DNA from: Desulfuromonas sp.
GTDB taxonomy: Bacteria > Desulfobacterota > Desulfuromonadia > Desulfuromonadales > Geothermobacteraceae
Assembly (NCBI GenBank): GCA_002868905.1
Contig: PKUA01000039.1
Location: 570-46,988 of the forward strand
Reading direction: 5' to 3'
DNA length: 46,419 bases
The notes under the pieces were generated by a model that worked only from the letters and a program-made list of their open reading frames with translations, was not told the DNA's origin and did not search any database. The translations under genes were made by a program, and so were the position numbers. Positions 32,055-40,141 of the stretch are shown one piece after another (the first letter of the stretch is position 1; each line of letters opens with the position of its first letter).

Positions 32055-32923
32055 CAGAAATAGTTTTCGAGGTTATCGAGGATTTTCCGTGCATCTTCCT
32101 GGATGTAGTAGCGCCAGGCATAGGGTCCGCCAGCTTGTGAGATGTCCTGGGCCAGTACCCACTCCAGGTCTTTGCGACACTCCTCTTTGTTCCCCATTTT
32201 AATGTGGTAATAACGCCCCCGTCCCCAACGGTGTTGCAGCCAGTTGGGTCCGGTGGCTATAGCCTTCTCAAAATAGGTCGCAGAAAGTTCCCTGTCACCG
32301 CCGACTGCCTCGGGGATAGCCAGGAAATAGATGCCCCAGGTAAAGTGAAGCATCCCGTGCCCCCAGTCGGGATCGAGTTGAGTCATCCGTTCCATGACCT
32401 GCCGGGCCCGTCCGATCCAGCGAAAATTGAGAGCCTGGGCGATAGCCCCCTGGCAGTCTTTATACCAGTAGAAGAGTGCAGTCACCCAGAACCCCATGGC
32501 ATCAAGATCGTCTTTTTTCAGAGTGTCCACCGCTTCCCATAAAGACTCCCCCCGGTCGACTCTTTTACGGAATACAGGGTTGGCATAAAGAGCCTGGGCT
32601 GCGATCTGCATTGCCTCAAGGTACGCTTCCTCTCTCTCGTTTGCATTCTTTGCGTACGCGGCACCGAATAGGATGTTCTGGTTGGCAAGAAGGGCTAGAG
32701 CTTCCTTATTTTCAGGCTCGGCCATGATGGCCTCCCGCTGGACTTGCATGGCGAGAAGCAACATCTGGCGGTTGTCTGCGTGGGCAAAGAGGTCTCTGGC
32801 ATGTTCGGACAGGATGGAAATGTCCTTGCCGGGTGATTTGACAGCCGGGAGCTTCCAATCTGGCTGCCAGGAAAAGCAACCGGAGAGTAGCACGGTGGTC
32901 AGAAGAAGAATGATTTTCAGCAT
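32054..32923 (-). CDS. TatT-like lipoprotein (TRAP transporter T-component family)
   Basis: GGGGAG precedes ATG 32923. The 289-residue product has a lipobox signal (IILLLTTVLLSGCFSW). It is helical, with paired helices of TPR character: LLAMQVQREAIMAEPENKEAL in parts, DLDAMGFWVTALFYWY, MLHFTWGIYFLAIPEAVGGD, and a C-terminal YHIKMGNKEECRKDL. This layout matches the TatT family, trimeric periplasmic proteins found beside TRAP transporters. No TRAP permease or binding protein is next to it; instead it pairs with a lipoprotein esterase. Confidence 0.8.
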   Translation of the reverse strand: MLKIILLLTTVLLSGCFSWQPDWKLPAVKSPGKDISILSEHARDLFAHADNRQMLLLAMQVQREAIMAEPENKEALALLANQNILFGAAYAKNANEREEAYLEAMQIAAQALYANPVFRKRVDRGESLWEAVDTLKKDDLDAMGFWVTALFYWYKDCQGAIAQALNFRWIGRARQVMERMTQLDPDWGHGMLHFTWGIYFLAIPEAVGGDRELSATYFEKAIATGPNWLQHRWGRGRYYHIKMGNKEECRKDLEWVLAQDISQAGGPYAWRYYIQEDARKILDNLENYF

Positions 32924-32963
32924 GATTTTTTCTCCCCTTGCATTGGTATAAGCATAGAGTCCC

Positions 32964-33170
32964 ATGGCCAAGAGTCAATATTTCAATAACCGGGACATGG
33001 TCCAGCTTAAAGACCTGCTCATCTGCTGCCGTGACGATGAGGAACGGAGAAGTCTGAAGCGGCGTATTTCCTTGAAGCAACTTCATTTTGGCCTGTTGCA
33101 GAAGTTAAATATGCGCAACCGGGCCTTTTCAAAATGTCAGCAACAAGTCCTAGGCCGAATCGGTCTTTGA
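32964..33170 (+). CDS. Hypothetical basic protein (68 aa)
   Basis: The frame encodes MAKSQYFNNRDMVQLKDLL followed by ICCRDDEERRSLKRRI and a basic helical remainder. No Shine-Dalgarno, no recognised domain, and it sits directly upstream of a divergent gene. Codon use is not obviously wrong, so it stays as a weak candidate; it may be chance. Confidence 0.3.
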   Translation: MAKSQYFNNRDMVQLKDLLICCRDDEERRSLKRRISLKQLHFGLLQKLNMRNRAFSKCQQQVLGRIGL

Positions 33171-33327
33171 AACTGCTTTTTAGCATAAAAATTCCTGGAA
33201 TCCGATCTGTCTCGCTTAATCCCAGGTCTGATCTTGATTTTTACGGGAAATGGAGCCGTTCTGCCTGACGCAGGGTTGAAATCTGCTATACTTTCTCCGA
33301 ATCGCCACTAAAACGGTCAGGAATAGT

Positions 33328-33735
33328 ATGGAGCTTTATGCTTGGCGCAGTGGATACGAGATCGGGCACGAGCGGGTCGACGATCAGCACCGGGAACTGG
33401 TCGGGATGATCAATCGGATGTACAGGGCCATGAAGGAAGGGAGCGGTAATGCCGCGATCGAGCCGATCCTCGACGAGTTGCTCGACTACGCTCAGCTCCA
33501 CTTTGACACGGAGGAAAAGGCGATGAGGGATAGCGCCTTTCCCGGACTTGAAGCCCAGCAGCAGGAACATATCGACCTGACCCGAAAAGTCTTGCGCCTT
33601 CGCCACAAGTGGCAGCAAGACCGATCTGTTAAAACCATTGAACTGCTCGATTTTCTGCGTCAATGGTTCATTGATCACATCTCCAAAGAAGACCTTGAGT
33701 TCGGTCGCTACCTTAAAACCCAAAATCTGTCTTAG
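33328..33735 (+). CDS. Bacteriohemerythrin
   Basis: 135 residues starting MELYAWRSGYEIGHERVD. Diiron ligands are complete: GHERVDDQH, LHFDTEEKAMRDSAFPG, QEHID, and DHISKEDLEFG (HxxxxD). No Shine-Dalgarno is visible near the ATG. It stands alone, with short empty flanks. Cytoplasmic O2/NO-binding protein; the paralogue at 21959 has a similar layout, while the hemerythrin at 38665 belongs to a different subfamily. Confidence 0.9.
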   Translation: MELYAWRSGYEIGHERVDDQHRELVGMINRMYRAMKEGSGNAAIEPILDELLDYAQLHFDTEEKAMRDSAFPGLEAQQQEHIDLTRKVLRLRHKWQQDRSVKTIELLDFLRQWFIDHISKEDLEFGRYLKTQNLS

Positions 33736-34016
33736 ATCATTTCTACAGCGATTTCTGAAAAATTCCCTGGTCAATATCGGCCATATAGCACTCCCTCGAT
33801 CTGTGGGAAACGATGAACTCGACCCCGCCACAGGGGTTGTCCAAGCCGGCGTGAGTATTGACTGCGGCCGATGGCGTCAGGCGCACCTGTTGACTTGATG
33901 CTTCATCTGCCGGTCGTGGGGTCGTCGAGGGTTCATTGTGAATTAGCATAGTATGGTGTAGAATTTGCAAACATATAAATAGTCAAATTAATGGATCAGT
34001 CTGTGGAGGTCAATTC
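33736..34016. other. Gene-free spacer
   Basis: About 280 bp after the hemerythrin. A 75-residue minus-strand frame here has no start signal and no domain; only the last 60 bases (AT-rich, with GTGGAGG before the next ATG) look like a promoter and start region. Confidence 0.4.
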
Positions 34017-34244
34017 ATGGAAGCTTGTCAATGTTTACCCAGTTGTGAGTTCATCCTGAAATACATCCCCCAGGTCCGTCCGCACTGGGATGAATTCGTC
34101 ACTCTTTACTGCCAGGGGGAGTTTCAGGATGTCTGTGAGCGGCGAAAATGGTTCGTCGTCAAGGGGGATGTTCCACCACCCGAGCTGATGCCGTCGGGTT
34201 TTACGGTGCCGAGCAATTTGTCAAAGGACGAAACAGACGGGTGA
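34017..34244 (+). CDS. Small Cys-rich protein
   Basis: GTGGAGG precedes the ATG by about nine bases. The 75-residue product has Cys residues in MEACQCLPSCEF and in YCQGEFQDVCERRKW, then VKGDVPPPELMPSGF. The arrangement YCxGxxxxCxR plus VPPxLxPxG recalls short Cys proteins that occur near signalling or radical SAM genes in desulfuromonads. A small Fe-S or zinc site is plausible. The radical SAM gene begins 122 bp downstream, same strand, so they may work together. No function is established. Confidence 0.65.
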   Translation: MEACQCLPSCEFILKYIPQVRPHWDEFVTLYCQGEFQDVCERRKWFVVKGDVPPPELMPSGFTVPSNLSKDETDG

Positions 34245-34366
34245 AATGACCGGAGCAGGGTTGGTGAATTGACTCTGCTGGGCTGCTGATTTTGATTGTG
34301 TTTTTTCTGAAATTCGTTTATCTAGCGTGACACCGAGCAGTCAAATACGTTCTGAAGGTGTCCAAC

Positions 34367-35776
34367 ATGGAAGACGCCGTCTGTGATCCCCTGGAAGCGG
34401 CCAGCCGGCAGGAGCTTGGTGCAGCTTACCAGTCGTTAACTTTTCTTGCGACGCAGATGGCTGCAGAGGTTGAGGAGCGCCGTGCTGCCTTGCTGGCGAA
34501 GCTCAACGGCGGCATCGAAATCGGTTGCGGTGGAAGCAAACTCGATATGCGCCGCCTCTCACCCGGCTGTCGTCTCTGTGTCGAGGGGCACTGGTCCTGT
34601 CTCTTCATCAACGGTCGCTGTAATGCCGACTGTTTCTACTGTCCGACGGGGCAGGATGAAACCGGCCTGCCGACCACGAATAGCATCAGTTTTCAACATC
34701 CATCCGATTACGCCGAATACCTCGAGCACTTCGGTTTTCGTGGTGCGAGTTTTTCCGGCGGAGAACCACTCCTTACACCCGGTCGGACCCTGGCGTTCCT
34801 GCGGACGGTCAAGCGGCGTTTCGGCGCAAGACTTCACACCTGGCTTTACACCAATGGTACGCTGCTCAAACCGGACCTGGTCCTGCAATTGCGGGATGCC
34901 GGTCTGGATGAGATCCGCTTTGATATCGGGGCAATCGGCTACAGTTTGAAACCGGCGGCAATGGCTGTCGGGGTCATCCCGACGGTGACGGTTGAAATTC
35001 CGGCCGTTCCGGAAGAAGGTGCTTTGCTGCGGGAGAAGCTGATTGAGATGGCCAACCTCGGAGTAGACCATCTCAATCTTCACCAGTTACGGGTCACTCC
35101 TTACAACTTGCCGAAGATATTGCATCGTGGCTACACCTTCCTGCACGGGGAAAAAGTCACTATCCTCGAGTCGGAATTGACTGCCCTGGAGTTGCTGGTT
35201 TTCGGAAAGGAGAGGGGGATCGACCTGCCGATTAACTACTGCTCTTTTGTTTATAAGAACCGTTACCAGAAAGTGGCGGCCCGACGGCGGGGTGCCGAGG
35301 TTATGGCCAAACCGTTTGAAGCGATCACCGGCAGCGGGCATATTCGGACCTTGGGACTGGTCGGTTCGGAGAAACTCCTGCAAAAACAGGTCGAGCAGTT
35401 TTTGAAAAGCGGGGCGACACCTGACCAGTTCTCTCTGCAGGCGTCCCGGGAACGACTGTTTTTCTCCCCCGATCTCTGGTCCGCAGTCCTCTGGCCCGAT
35501 TTCGACCTGGCCATAAGTTACGGTACCGCCACGATTCGCACGGGGATCAGCTACAGAGTCCCGTTTAGCGAATTTCGCTTCAAATCCGGCCGCAAAGTGT
35601 TTGTTGAGCGCGGATCGTCCGGCCCGGAAATTGTGCTGTCCGGGGATGACGTCGCGATGTTTGAGCGGCAGTTTCTCAGGGACGTTTTGCCGGCGGAACC
35701 TTTTGTCGTCGACGAGCAGTGGGCGAAGATCAAGCTGTGCGAACGAATACCCCAAGGATTGCAGGTCTATGGTTGA
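34367..35776 (+). CDS. Radical SAM protein with extra N-terminal Cys cluster
   Basis: ATG 34367 has GAAGG about eight bases upstream; GTG 34358 is in frame. The 469-residue protein has the radical SAM motif CNADCFYC (Cys85, 89, 92) and GASFSGGEPLLTPG for SAM binding, then TWLYTNGT. Just before the motif lies CRLCVEGHWSC (Cys68, 71, 78), giving six Cys in 25 residues and room for a second metal site. The C-terminal 200 residues hold few Cys (NYCSFVYKNRYQK, IKLCERI) and no SPASM domain. I do not know the reaction. It is not obviously PflA, MoaA or a peptide maturase. The upstream neighbour is a Cys-rich small protein. Confidence 0.82.
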   Translation: MEDAVCDPLEAASRQELGAAYQSLTFLATQMAAEVEERRAALLAKLNGGIEIGCGGSKLDMRRLSPGCRLCVEGHWSCLFINGRCNADCFYCPTGQDETGLPTTNSISFQHPSDYAEYLEHFGFRGASFSGGEPLLTPGRTLAFLRTVKRRFGARLHTWLYTNGTLLKPDLVLQLRDAGLDEIRFDIGAIGYSLKPAAMAVGVIPTVTVEIPAVPEEGALLREKLIEMANLGVDHLNLHQLRVTPYNLPKILHRGYTFLHGEKVTILESELTALELLVFGKERGIDLPINYCSFVYKNRYQKVAARRRGAEVMAKPFEAITGSGHIRTLGLVGSEKLLQKQVEQFLKSGATPDQFSLQASRERLFFSPDLWSAVLWPDFDLAISYGTATIRTGISYRVPFSEFRFKSGRKVFVERGSSGPEIVLSGDDVAMFERQFLRDVLPAEPFVVDEQWAKIKLCERIPQGLQVYG

Positions 35777-35816
35777 ATCGTGCTGGCCGGCGTAGCATGC
35801 CGTTTAGCCGCCCCGC

Positions 35817-36578
35817 TCATTCTCCGCTGAAGACTTTCTGCAGCAATTCCGTGGTTCGTTTGGCCGGGTCCTTGCGAATGGCGGCTTCTTCGACCGCGAG
35901 GTAGTGAAAAATCCCCTTCATTCCCGCATCGACCACGTGGCTGGTTAAATCTGTTTTGATATCGGGGACCAGCGGCATGCTGCGGTATTCGCCCATGACC
36001 GTTTCATAGGCCTGGATCGCTCCGACCTCTGAGAGGCTCTGGTCAACCACAGGACGCATCTCCTCCGCCAGGGCGGGAGACATGGCTTCTTCGAAGTAGC
36101 GGGTCGCGGCATCGTCGGATCCCTGATAAATCTTTTGCACATCATCAAGGGTCATTTTCTCGATTGATTGAATAAACAGCTCTTTCGCTTTTGGAGTGGC
36201 GGTTTCGGCCGCCCGGTTCAGGCGGAGTTCCAGGTCGTCCACCATCCCTCCCATGCCGATCCCGGCCATCATTTTTTTCACCGTGGCAAATTTCTCCGGG
36301 AGCGGAATATGCACCGCCGGGTCGAGGTTGAAGCCGTCCGTTGCCCCGAGCCGGGACACCACCCGGTCGCTGCCGACCCGCAACGCCTCTTTCAGACCGG
36401 CGCCGATGTCTCCCCGGCTCAGGGTTCCACCGGTCTGGCTGTCAGTCGAAGACGGACTTAACAATTTCTGTCCTTGCTGCAGTAGCCCGCCCAGACCTTC
36501 GGCCATGGCTGACGGAATCACAATCGAAAGAGCTAAACAGAGCACTGCTGTGATTGTTCTTACCTGTTGGCCAACCAT
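35817..36578 (-). CDS. DUF4197 family exported protein
   Basis: AAGGAG six bases before ATG 36578 fixes the start. The 253-residue protein has a signal peptide (ITAVLCLALSIVIPSAMA). The DUF4197 pattern follows: GGTLSRGDIGAGLKEALRVG, IHIPLPEKF-type segment, ETATPKAKELFIQSI, YFEEAMSPALAEEM, and VEEAAIRKDPAKRTTELL at the end. The family is alpha-helical, periplasmic and of unknown function. Single gene, convergent with the radical SAM gene. Confidence 0.85.
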   Translation of the reverse strand: MVGQQVRTITAVLCLALSIVIPSAMAEGLGGLLQQGQKLLSPSSTDSQTGGTLSRGDIGAGLKEALRVGSDRVVSRLGATDGFNLDPAVHIPLPEKFATVKKMMAGIGMGGMVDDLELRLNRAAETATPKAKELFIQSIEKMTLDDVQKIYQGSDDAATRYFEEAMSPALAEEMRPVVDQSLSEVGAIQAYETVMGEYRSMPLVPDIKTDLTSHVVDAGMKGIFHYLAVEEAAIRKDPAKRTTELLQKVFSGE

Positions 36579-36737
36579 GACGTACTCCTTGGCAAGGGTT
36601 TCTCTTCCTGCAACTATATCCTCTTGTCTTCGACTGACAACCGGCACTCCGCATCAGGTGACCATGACGAGACGGCTGCCTTTACAAGATGTAGTGGTTC
36701 CTGAAATAATCGACCAAAGCCTTTGAACGGAGATCCG

Positions 36738-37229
36738 ATGCTTTATTTTGCCTACGGCTCGAACATGGCGCTCGCCCGCCTTCAACAACGCATCCCGTCA
36801 GCCCGGCGGCTTGGGACGGGCCATCTTCCCGGTTACCAGCTCAGGTTCCATGTCGCCAGCACCAAGGACGGCAGCGCCAAGTGCGATGCGTTCCTGACCG
36901 GCGATGACAACGATCTGGTGGTCGGGGCTTTGTTTCGGCTGGACCCGGAGGCGAAGCCGGTGTTGGATGGTTACGAGGGTGTCGGGGTTGAGTACCGTGA
37001 TGAGCTGGTGTCGGTCGAGTTTGGCGGGGGACGGCAGGAGGCGTTGATCTATGTCGGCAGCAATCTCGATAGCGCACTTCGCCCTTTCAACTGGTACCGC
37101 GAGCATGTTTTACGTGGTGCTTTGGAAAATGATCTGCCGGTCGAGTACGTGGCAGCCATCCGGGAGGTGCCGTGCGTCGATGACCCGGATGCGGAGCGAA
37201 CATTGCGCGAATTGAGTATCTATCGTTAA
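36738..37229 (+). CDS. Gamma-glutamylcyclotransferase-like protein
   Basis: GGAG lies six bases before ATG 36738 (TTG 36723 is also in frame). The 163-residue protein starts MLYFAYGSNMALARLQQRIP, the substrate-binding YGSN loop of the GGCT fold, and has GYEGVGVEYRD with the catalytic Glu. Enzymes of this fold release 5-oxoproline from gamma-glutamyl peptides or amines. The C-terminal part (NWYREHVLRGALENDLPVEY) is typical of the bacterial branch. Cytoplasmic and not part of an evident operon. Confidence 0.87.
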   Translation: MLYFAYGSNMALARLQQRIPSARRLGTGHLPGYQLRFHVASTKDGSAKCDAFLTGDDNDLVVGALFRLDPEAKPVLDGYEGVGVEYRDELVSVEFGGGRQEALIYVGSNLDSALRPFNWYREHVLRGALENDLPVEYVAAIREVPCVDDPDAERTLRELSIYR

Positions 37230-37298
37230 GCCCTGGGGTGAAGTGATCACAGGTAGCCAATTTTCCTGTCACAGCCTGTCTAATCCGCCAACAAGCGA

Positions 37299-38450
37299 CT
37301 ATTGTTCTCCCAACTCCCTGGTCATCAAACTGCCCGCGGCCATCAGGCATCCCAGGGCGATAAACGCTAACTGGAACAGCCCGGCATCGCCGAGCATGCC
37401 GAGTGCAAGGGGTGTCACACCGGCTCCCAGGAGAAAGCCGAAAGGGACCGTATAGGCAACGGCCTGATTTCTCAACTCTGCCGGAACCGACAATGCCAGG
37501 GCCTTGAACACCGGAGGAAAAAAACAGACTGTAAACAACGGCTGCAGAAAAACCGGAACAAACAGCCAATACCCCTGCAGCACGCCGATGAGTACGGTCA
37601 GCAGCCCCCCTGTGGTGAGGACAATTGTCAGGGAGCGGCGCACGCCGATCCGGTCTGTCAGCCAGCCACCGAGAAGCACGACAGGAATGCTCAGCGTCCG
37701 CGATGCCGACAGCATGCTGTTGCCCAGACCCCGTTCAATACCCTGGTCGATAAAATAGACGGGCAGCATCGAGTAGATTCCGAGCGTACTTCCCACTCCC
37801 AGACCGAACAGCAGAACCAGCTTCCAGAAATTCTTTTGCCGGAAAAAGTCTTGAAGAGTGCTCAATTGGGGTGCGACGCCGCGGCTCCCGCCCTGGCCGG
37901 CATAAAAGCGATACGCGGCAACAATTCCCAGGGCCAGAATCCCCTGGAATAGCAGAACCTGGTGCCAGTCAAAAAAGCGAAGCAGAATTTCCACCTGGAG
38001 GGGGACCAGGAACAGGGCGAAATTCGGTCCCAGCTCGTGAACGGCCAGCCCCATTCCCCAGTGAGCCGAGGGGATCAGTTCGGTCAGTTTGGCCATGCCC
38101 GCCGGCAGATAGAGCCCCGCCATGAAGCCCAGTATGGTGATGAGGACACCGATCTGCCAGTAATTGCGGCTGAAGGCGATGCAGATCAGGCAGAGGCCGA
38201 ATCCGGAGACGGAAAGCTGGATCGTCTGGGTAAAGGTCCAGCGGGAGGAGATCACCCCGGAAGCAAACAGACCGCAAAAATATCCAAGCGAGGTCAGCAG
38301 GAATAGGCTCCCGGTGCCGGCGTGGGAGTAACCCAGCTCCATCTCCATGACCGGCGCCAGCGGTGATAAAAGAATGCGGGCGACAAAGTTCAGGTAGAAC
38401 AGCAGGGTGATAAATAGTAAGGGGACAAGCCAGGGGTGCTTTCGCAGCAT
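37299..38450 (-). CDS. Major facilitator superfamily transporter
   Basis: Start at 38450, because GGAG then lies six bases upstream; ATG 38456 overlaps that signal. The 383-residue product has twelve predicted membrane helices. Loop motifs of the MFS appear, such as GGWLTDRIGVRRS between helices 8 and 9 (motif A-like) and a degenerate loop 2-3 (SGVISSRWTF). No substrate-specific signature recognised; single-component, proton-linked export or uptake is assumed. It follows the hemerythrin gene on the same strand after 214 bp that include a strong hairpin. Confidence 0.87.
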   Translation of the reverse strand: MLRKHPWLVPLLFITLLFYLNFVARILLSPLAPVMEMELGYSHAGTGSLFLLTSLGYFCGLFASGVISSRWTFTQTIQLSVSGFGLCLICIAFSRNYWQIGVLITILGFMAGLYLPAGMAKLTELIPSAHWGMGLAVHELGPNFALFLVPLQVEILLRFFDWHQVLLFQGILALGIVAAYRFYAGQGGSRGVAPQLSTLQDFFRQKNFWKLVLLFGLGVGSTLGIYSMLPVYFIDQGIERGLGNSMLSASRTLSIPVVLLGGWLTDRIGVRRSLTIVLTTGGLLTVLIGVLQGYWLFVPVFLQPLFTVCFFPPVFKALALSVPAELRNQAVAYTVPFGFLLGAGVTPLALGMLGDAGLFQLAFIALGCLMAAGSLMTRELGEQ

Positions 38451-38621
38451 CGCCATCTCCGGTCAATGAGGAAACTATCATAACCCCAAACAGACCAGAA
38501 TCGCATGCGGTTTTATTGTAATGTTGCTTGCTTCTGACTTTTAAGAACCTCTGCCGATATAATCTTCAGCTTCCAGCAGATCGCACGTTGATTGCCAGGT
38601 AAAGTTTGAGTCACGGCATCG

Positions 38622-38648
38622 AAGGGGAGCGGTGTTGCCGCTCCCCTT
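38622..38648 (-). terminator. Strong hairpin after the hemerythrin module
   Basis: Perfect 11-base arms AAGGGGAGCGG and CCGCTCCCCTT around a five-base loop, 17 bp after the hemerythrin stop on the minus strand. There is no clear U-run, so it may be a weak terminator or a 3'-end stabiliser. Confidence 0.55.
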
Positions 38649-38664
38649 GGTCTCGGTCATTGCT

Positions 38665-39219
38665 TCAGCTGGCCAGGCGTTGCTCGTAACCTTCCACCAG
38701 CTTGCGATACGTCTCCTCCAGTTCCGGAGTGGCCGCCTCGGCCCGGTCGTAGGCCTGCAGCATCCGCTCCCGCACCTCTTCCGGCAAGACCCGCTCGGCC
38801 AGTGGATAAAGGATGTCATCCTCCTTCTCAATGTGACCGCGCAGCAGGGCGGCGTATCCTCGTGCGTTCTCCGCGATGATCGCGGCCTGCCCCGACTCCC
38901 CGGCCAGCGCCTTCTGGGCCGCCTCTTCGATGGCCCGAACGTGGGCGCGCCCCTGGTCGTGTTCCATGTGCATCGCTTCGATCGGTGACTGCTTCTCCGG
39001 CATGCCGTTCTTGATCAACTCGATAAACAGTACGTCCTCTTCCTTGGCATGGTGGAAGCGGTCGGCATAGTTGCGAATGAAATCGACCGCATCGAGATAG
39101 AACTGCCAGTCGCGGAATTTTCCCTGCTCCAAAAGCTCCGTGTTTTTCTCCACCAGCGCGATCATGCGCAGGATCAGCTTATGCTCGTCGACCATCACCT
39201 GGGTCACGTTGGTTTTCAT
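38665..39219 (-). CDS. Hemerythrin-domain protein (HHE type)
   Basis: AGGAG precedes the ATG. The 184-residue protein begins MKTNVTQVMVDEHKLILRMI and carries HHE ligands: DEHKLI, ADRFHHAKEEDVLF, MHMEHDQGRAHV, and LLRGHIEKEDDILYPLAE. This is the RIC/YtfE-like helical diiron class rather than the single-domain O2 carriers elsewhere in the window. Last gene of a three-gene run with a 2-bp gap to the Fe-S-type gene. Predicted role: sensing or repairing oxidative or nitrosative damage in the cytoplasm. Confidence 0.88.
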   Translation of the reverse strand: MKTNVTQVMVDEHKLILRMIALVEKNTELLEQGKFRDWQFYLDAVDFIRNYADRFHHAKEEDVLFIELIKNGMPEKQSPIEAMHMEHDQGRAHVRAIEEAAQKALAGESGQAAIIAENARGYAALLRGHIEKEDDILYPLAERVLPEEVRERMLQAYDRAEAATPELEETYRKLVEGYEQRLAS

Positions 39220-39221
39220 AA

Positions 39222-39680
39222 TCAGCTTCTCCTCTCACCGTCGATACCGATGACGGCGATTTCCACCGGGATGTCACGGCCGGACTGTTTCACCGCCTCC
39301 TGGGCCAGCAGCGCCAGGCCGCGGCAACAGGGGACTTCCATAATCGGCACCGTCACCGACTGGATGTCGTTATGACGGATGATCTCGGCCAGCTTCTCGA
39401 CGTAGGGCGAGGTGTCATCGAGTTTCGGACAGGCGTTGACCAGCACGCGTCCCTTGAGAAAGTCGCGATGGAACTCGGGGTAAGCGAACGGCACGCAGTC
39501 GGCGGCGATCAGCAGGTGGGCGTTCTGCAGGTAAGGCGCTGTCGGCGGCACCAGGTGCAGCTGGACCGGCCACTGACGCAGTTCGGATTGAAGGCGTCCA
39601 CTCGGAACGGTTTCCTGGGTTTTGTTTTTTTCGATGGTGCGGACGTGGCTGCCCGGGCAGCCGCAAGCGAGGTTTTTCAT
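39222..39680 (-). CDS. Truncated 4Fe-4S-protein relative (lacks ferredoxin domain)
   Basis: AAGGAG precedes ATG 39680. From about residue 28 the 152-residue protein matches, by memory, the C-terminal half of a widespread anaerobe protein: SELRQWPVQLHLVPPTAPYL, LIAADCVPFAYPEFHRDFL, VNACPKLDD and IMEVPCCRGLALLA. In usual relatives two [4Fe-4S] ferredoxin motifs come before this part. Here they are replaced by MKNLACGCPGSHVRTIEK, so the ferredoxin half is missing by design. Remaining Cys (CGCPG, ADC, CPK, PCC) could bind one cluster. Context with hemerythrin and a CxxC protein points to redox stress. Confidence 0.75.
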   Translation of the reverse strand: MKNLACGCPGSHVRTIEKNKTQETVPSGRLQSELRQWPVQLHLVPPTAPYLQNAHLLIAADCVPFAYPEFHRDFLKGRVLVNACPKLDDTSPYVEKLAEIIRHNDIQSVTVPIMEVPCCRGLALLAQEAVKQSGRDIPVEIAVIGIDGERRS

Positions 39681-39691
39681 GATGTTCTCCT

Positions 39692-39919
39692 TTATTTGGT
39701 GTTGTCTGTTGTTTGCAGGTAGTCGCGAATTTCCCGTTCGATCTCGGCCTCGACCACGTCACCGAGTGCATGGATGGAGACCACGTCCTTGACCAGGCAG
39801 ATGCCGACCCCGCAGGTGACGCAACCGATGTCGTGCTGCTGCAGGATTTCACCAATGCGCGGGTGTTGCTCGATCACTGTGTTGATGGCCTGTTCGCCGA
39901 TTCCGTTCGGGAGGTTCAT
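39692..39919 (-). CDS. DUF1858-like/hybrid-cluster-associated CxxC protein
   Basis: AAGGAG precedes ATG 39919. The 75-residue protein contains INTVIEQHPRIGEILQQHDI and then CVTCGVGICLVKDVV. That is the DUF1858/ScdA-N type fold in which a CxxC pair sits at a helix start. Such domains accompany hybrid-cluster proteins and RIC-type di-iron repair proteins. First gene of the three-gene module, divergent from aroE with 220 bp between. Function is inferred from company only. Confidence 0.78.
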   Translation of the reverse strand: MNLPNGIGEQAINTVIEQHPRIGEILQQHDIGCVTCGVGICLVKDVVSIHALGDVVEAEIEREIRDYLQTTDNTK

Positions 39920-40011
39920 GGTTGTTTCTCCTTGTCATCACGTGCGGTCAGTCGCCGGTGGTTTTCGTGTCAGGGTGATGTCAGAATAACCGCCTTTTCC
40001 GTGGGGAAACA

Positions 40012-40023
40012 TGACCGGGATCA
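40012..40023. promoter_or_regulatory. Possible Crp/Fnr-family site
   Basis: TGACCGGGATCA has the TGA-N6-TCA core recognised by Fnr/HcpR/Dnr-like regulators and lies 93-104 bp upstream of the CxxC gene start. The flanks do not complete a strong palindrome, so this is tentative. Confidence 0.25.
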
Positions 40024-40141
40024 AAAACATGACAAAAAAAGTCAGAATTGAGAGATGGCCTGCCCGGGATGAATATTTCTGCTTTCGTCAGGTCGCCCCC
40101 TGCGGTAGGATTGCGATTCCAATTGCAATCAAGGAGGTCGT

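Noticed and set aside
33743-33970. 75-codon minus-strand frame between the hemerythrin and the Cys-rich gene
   Set aside because: No start signal, no domain, and it spans the likely promoter of the next gene.
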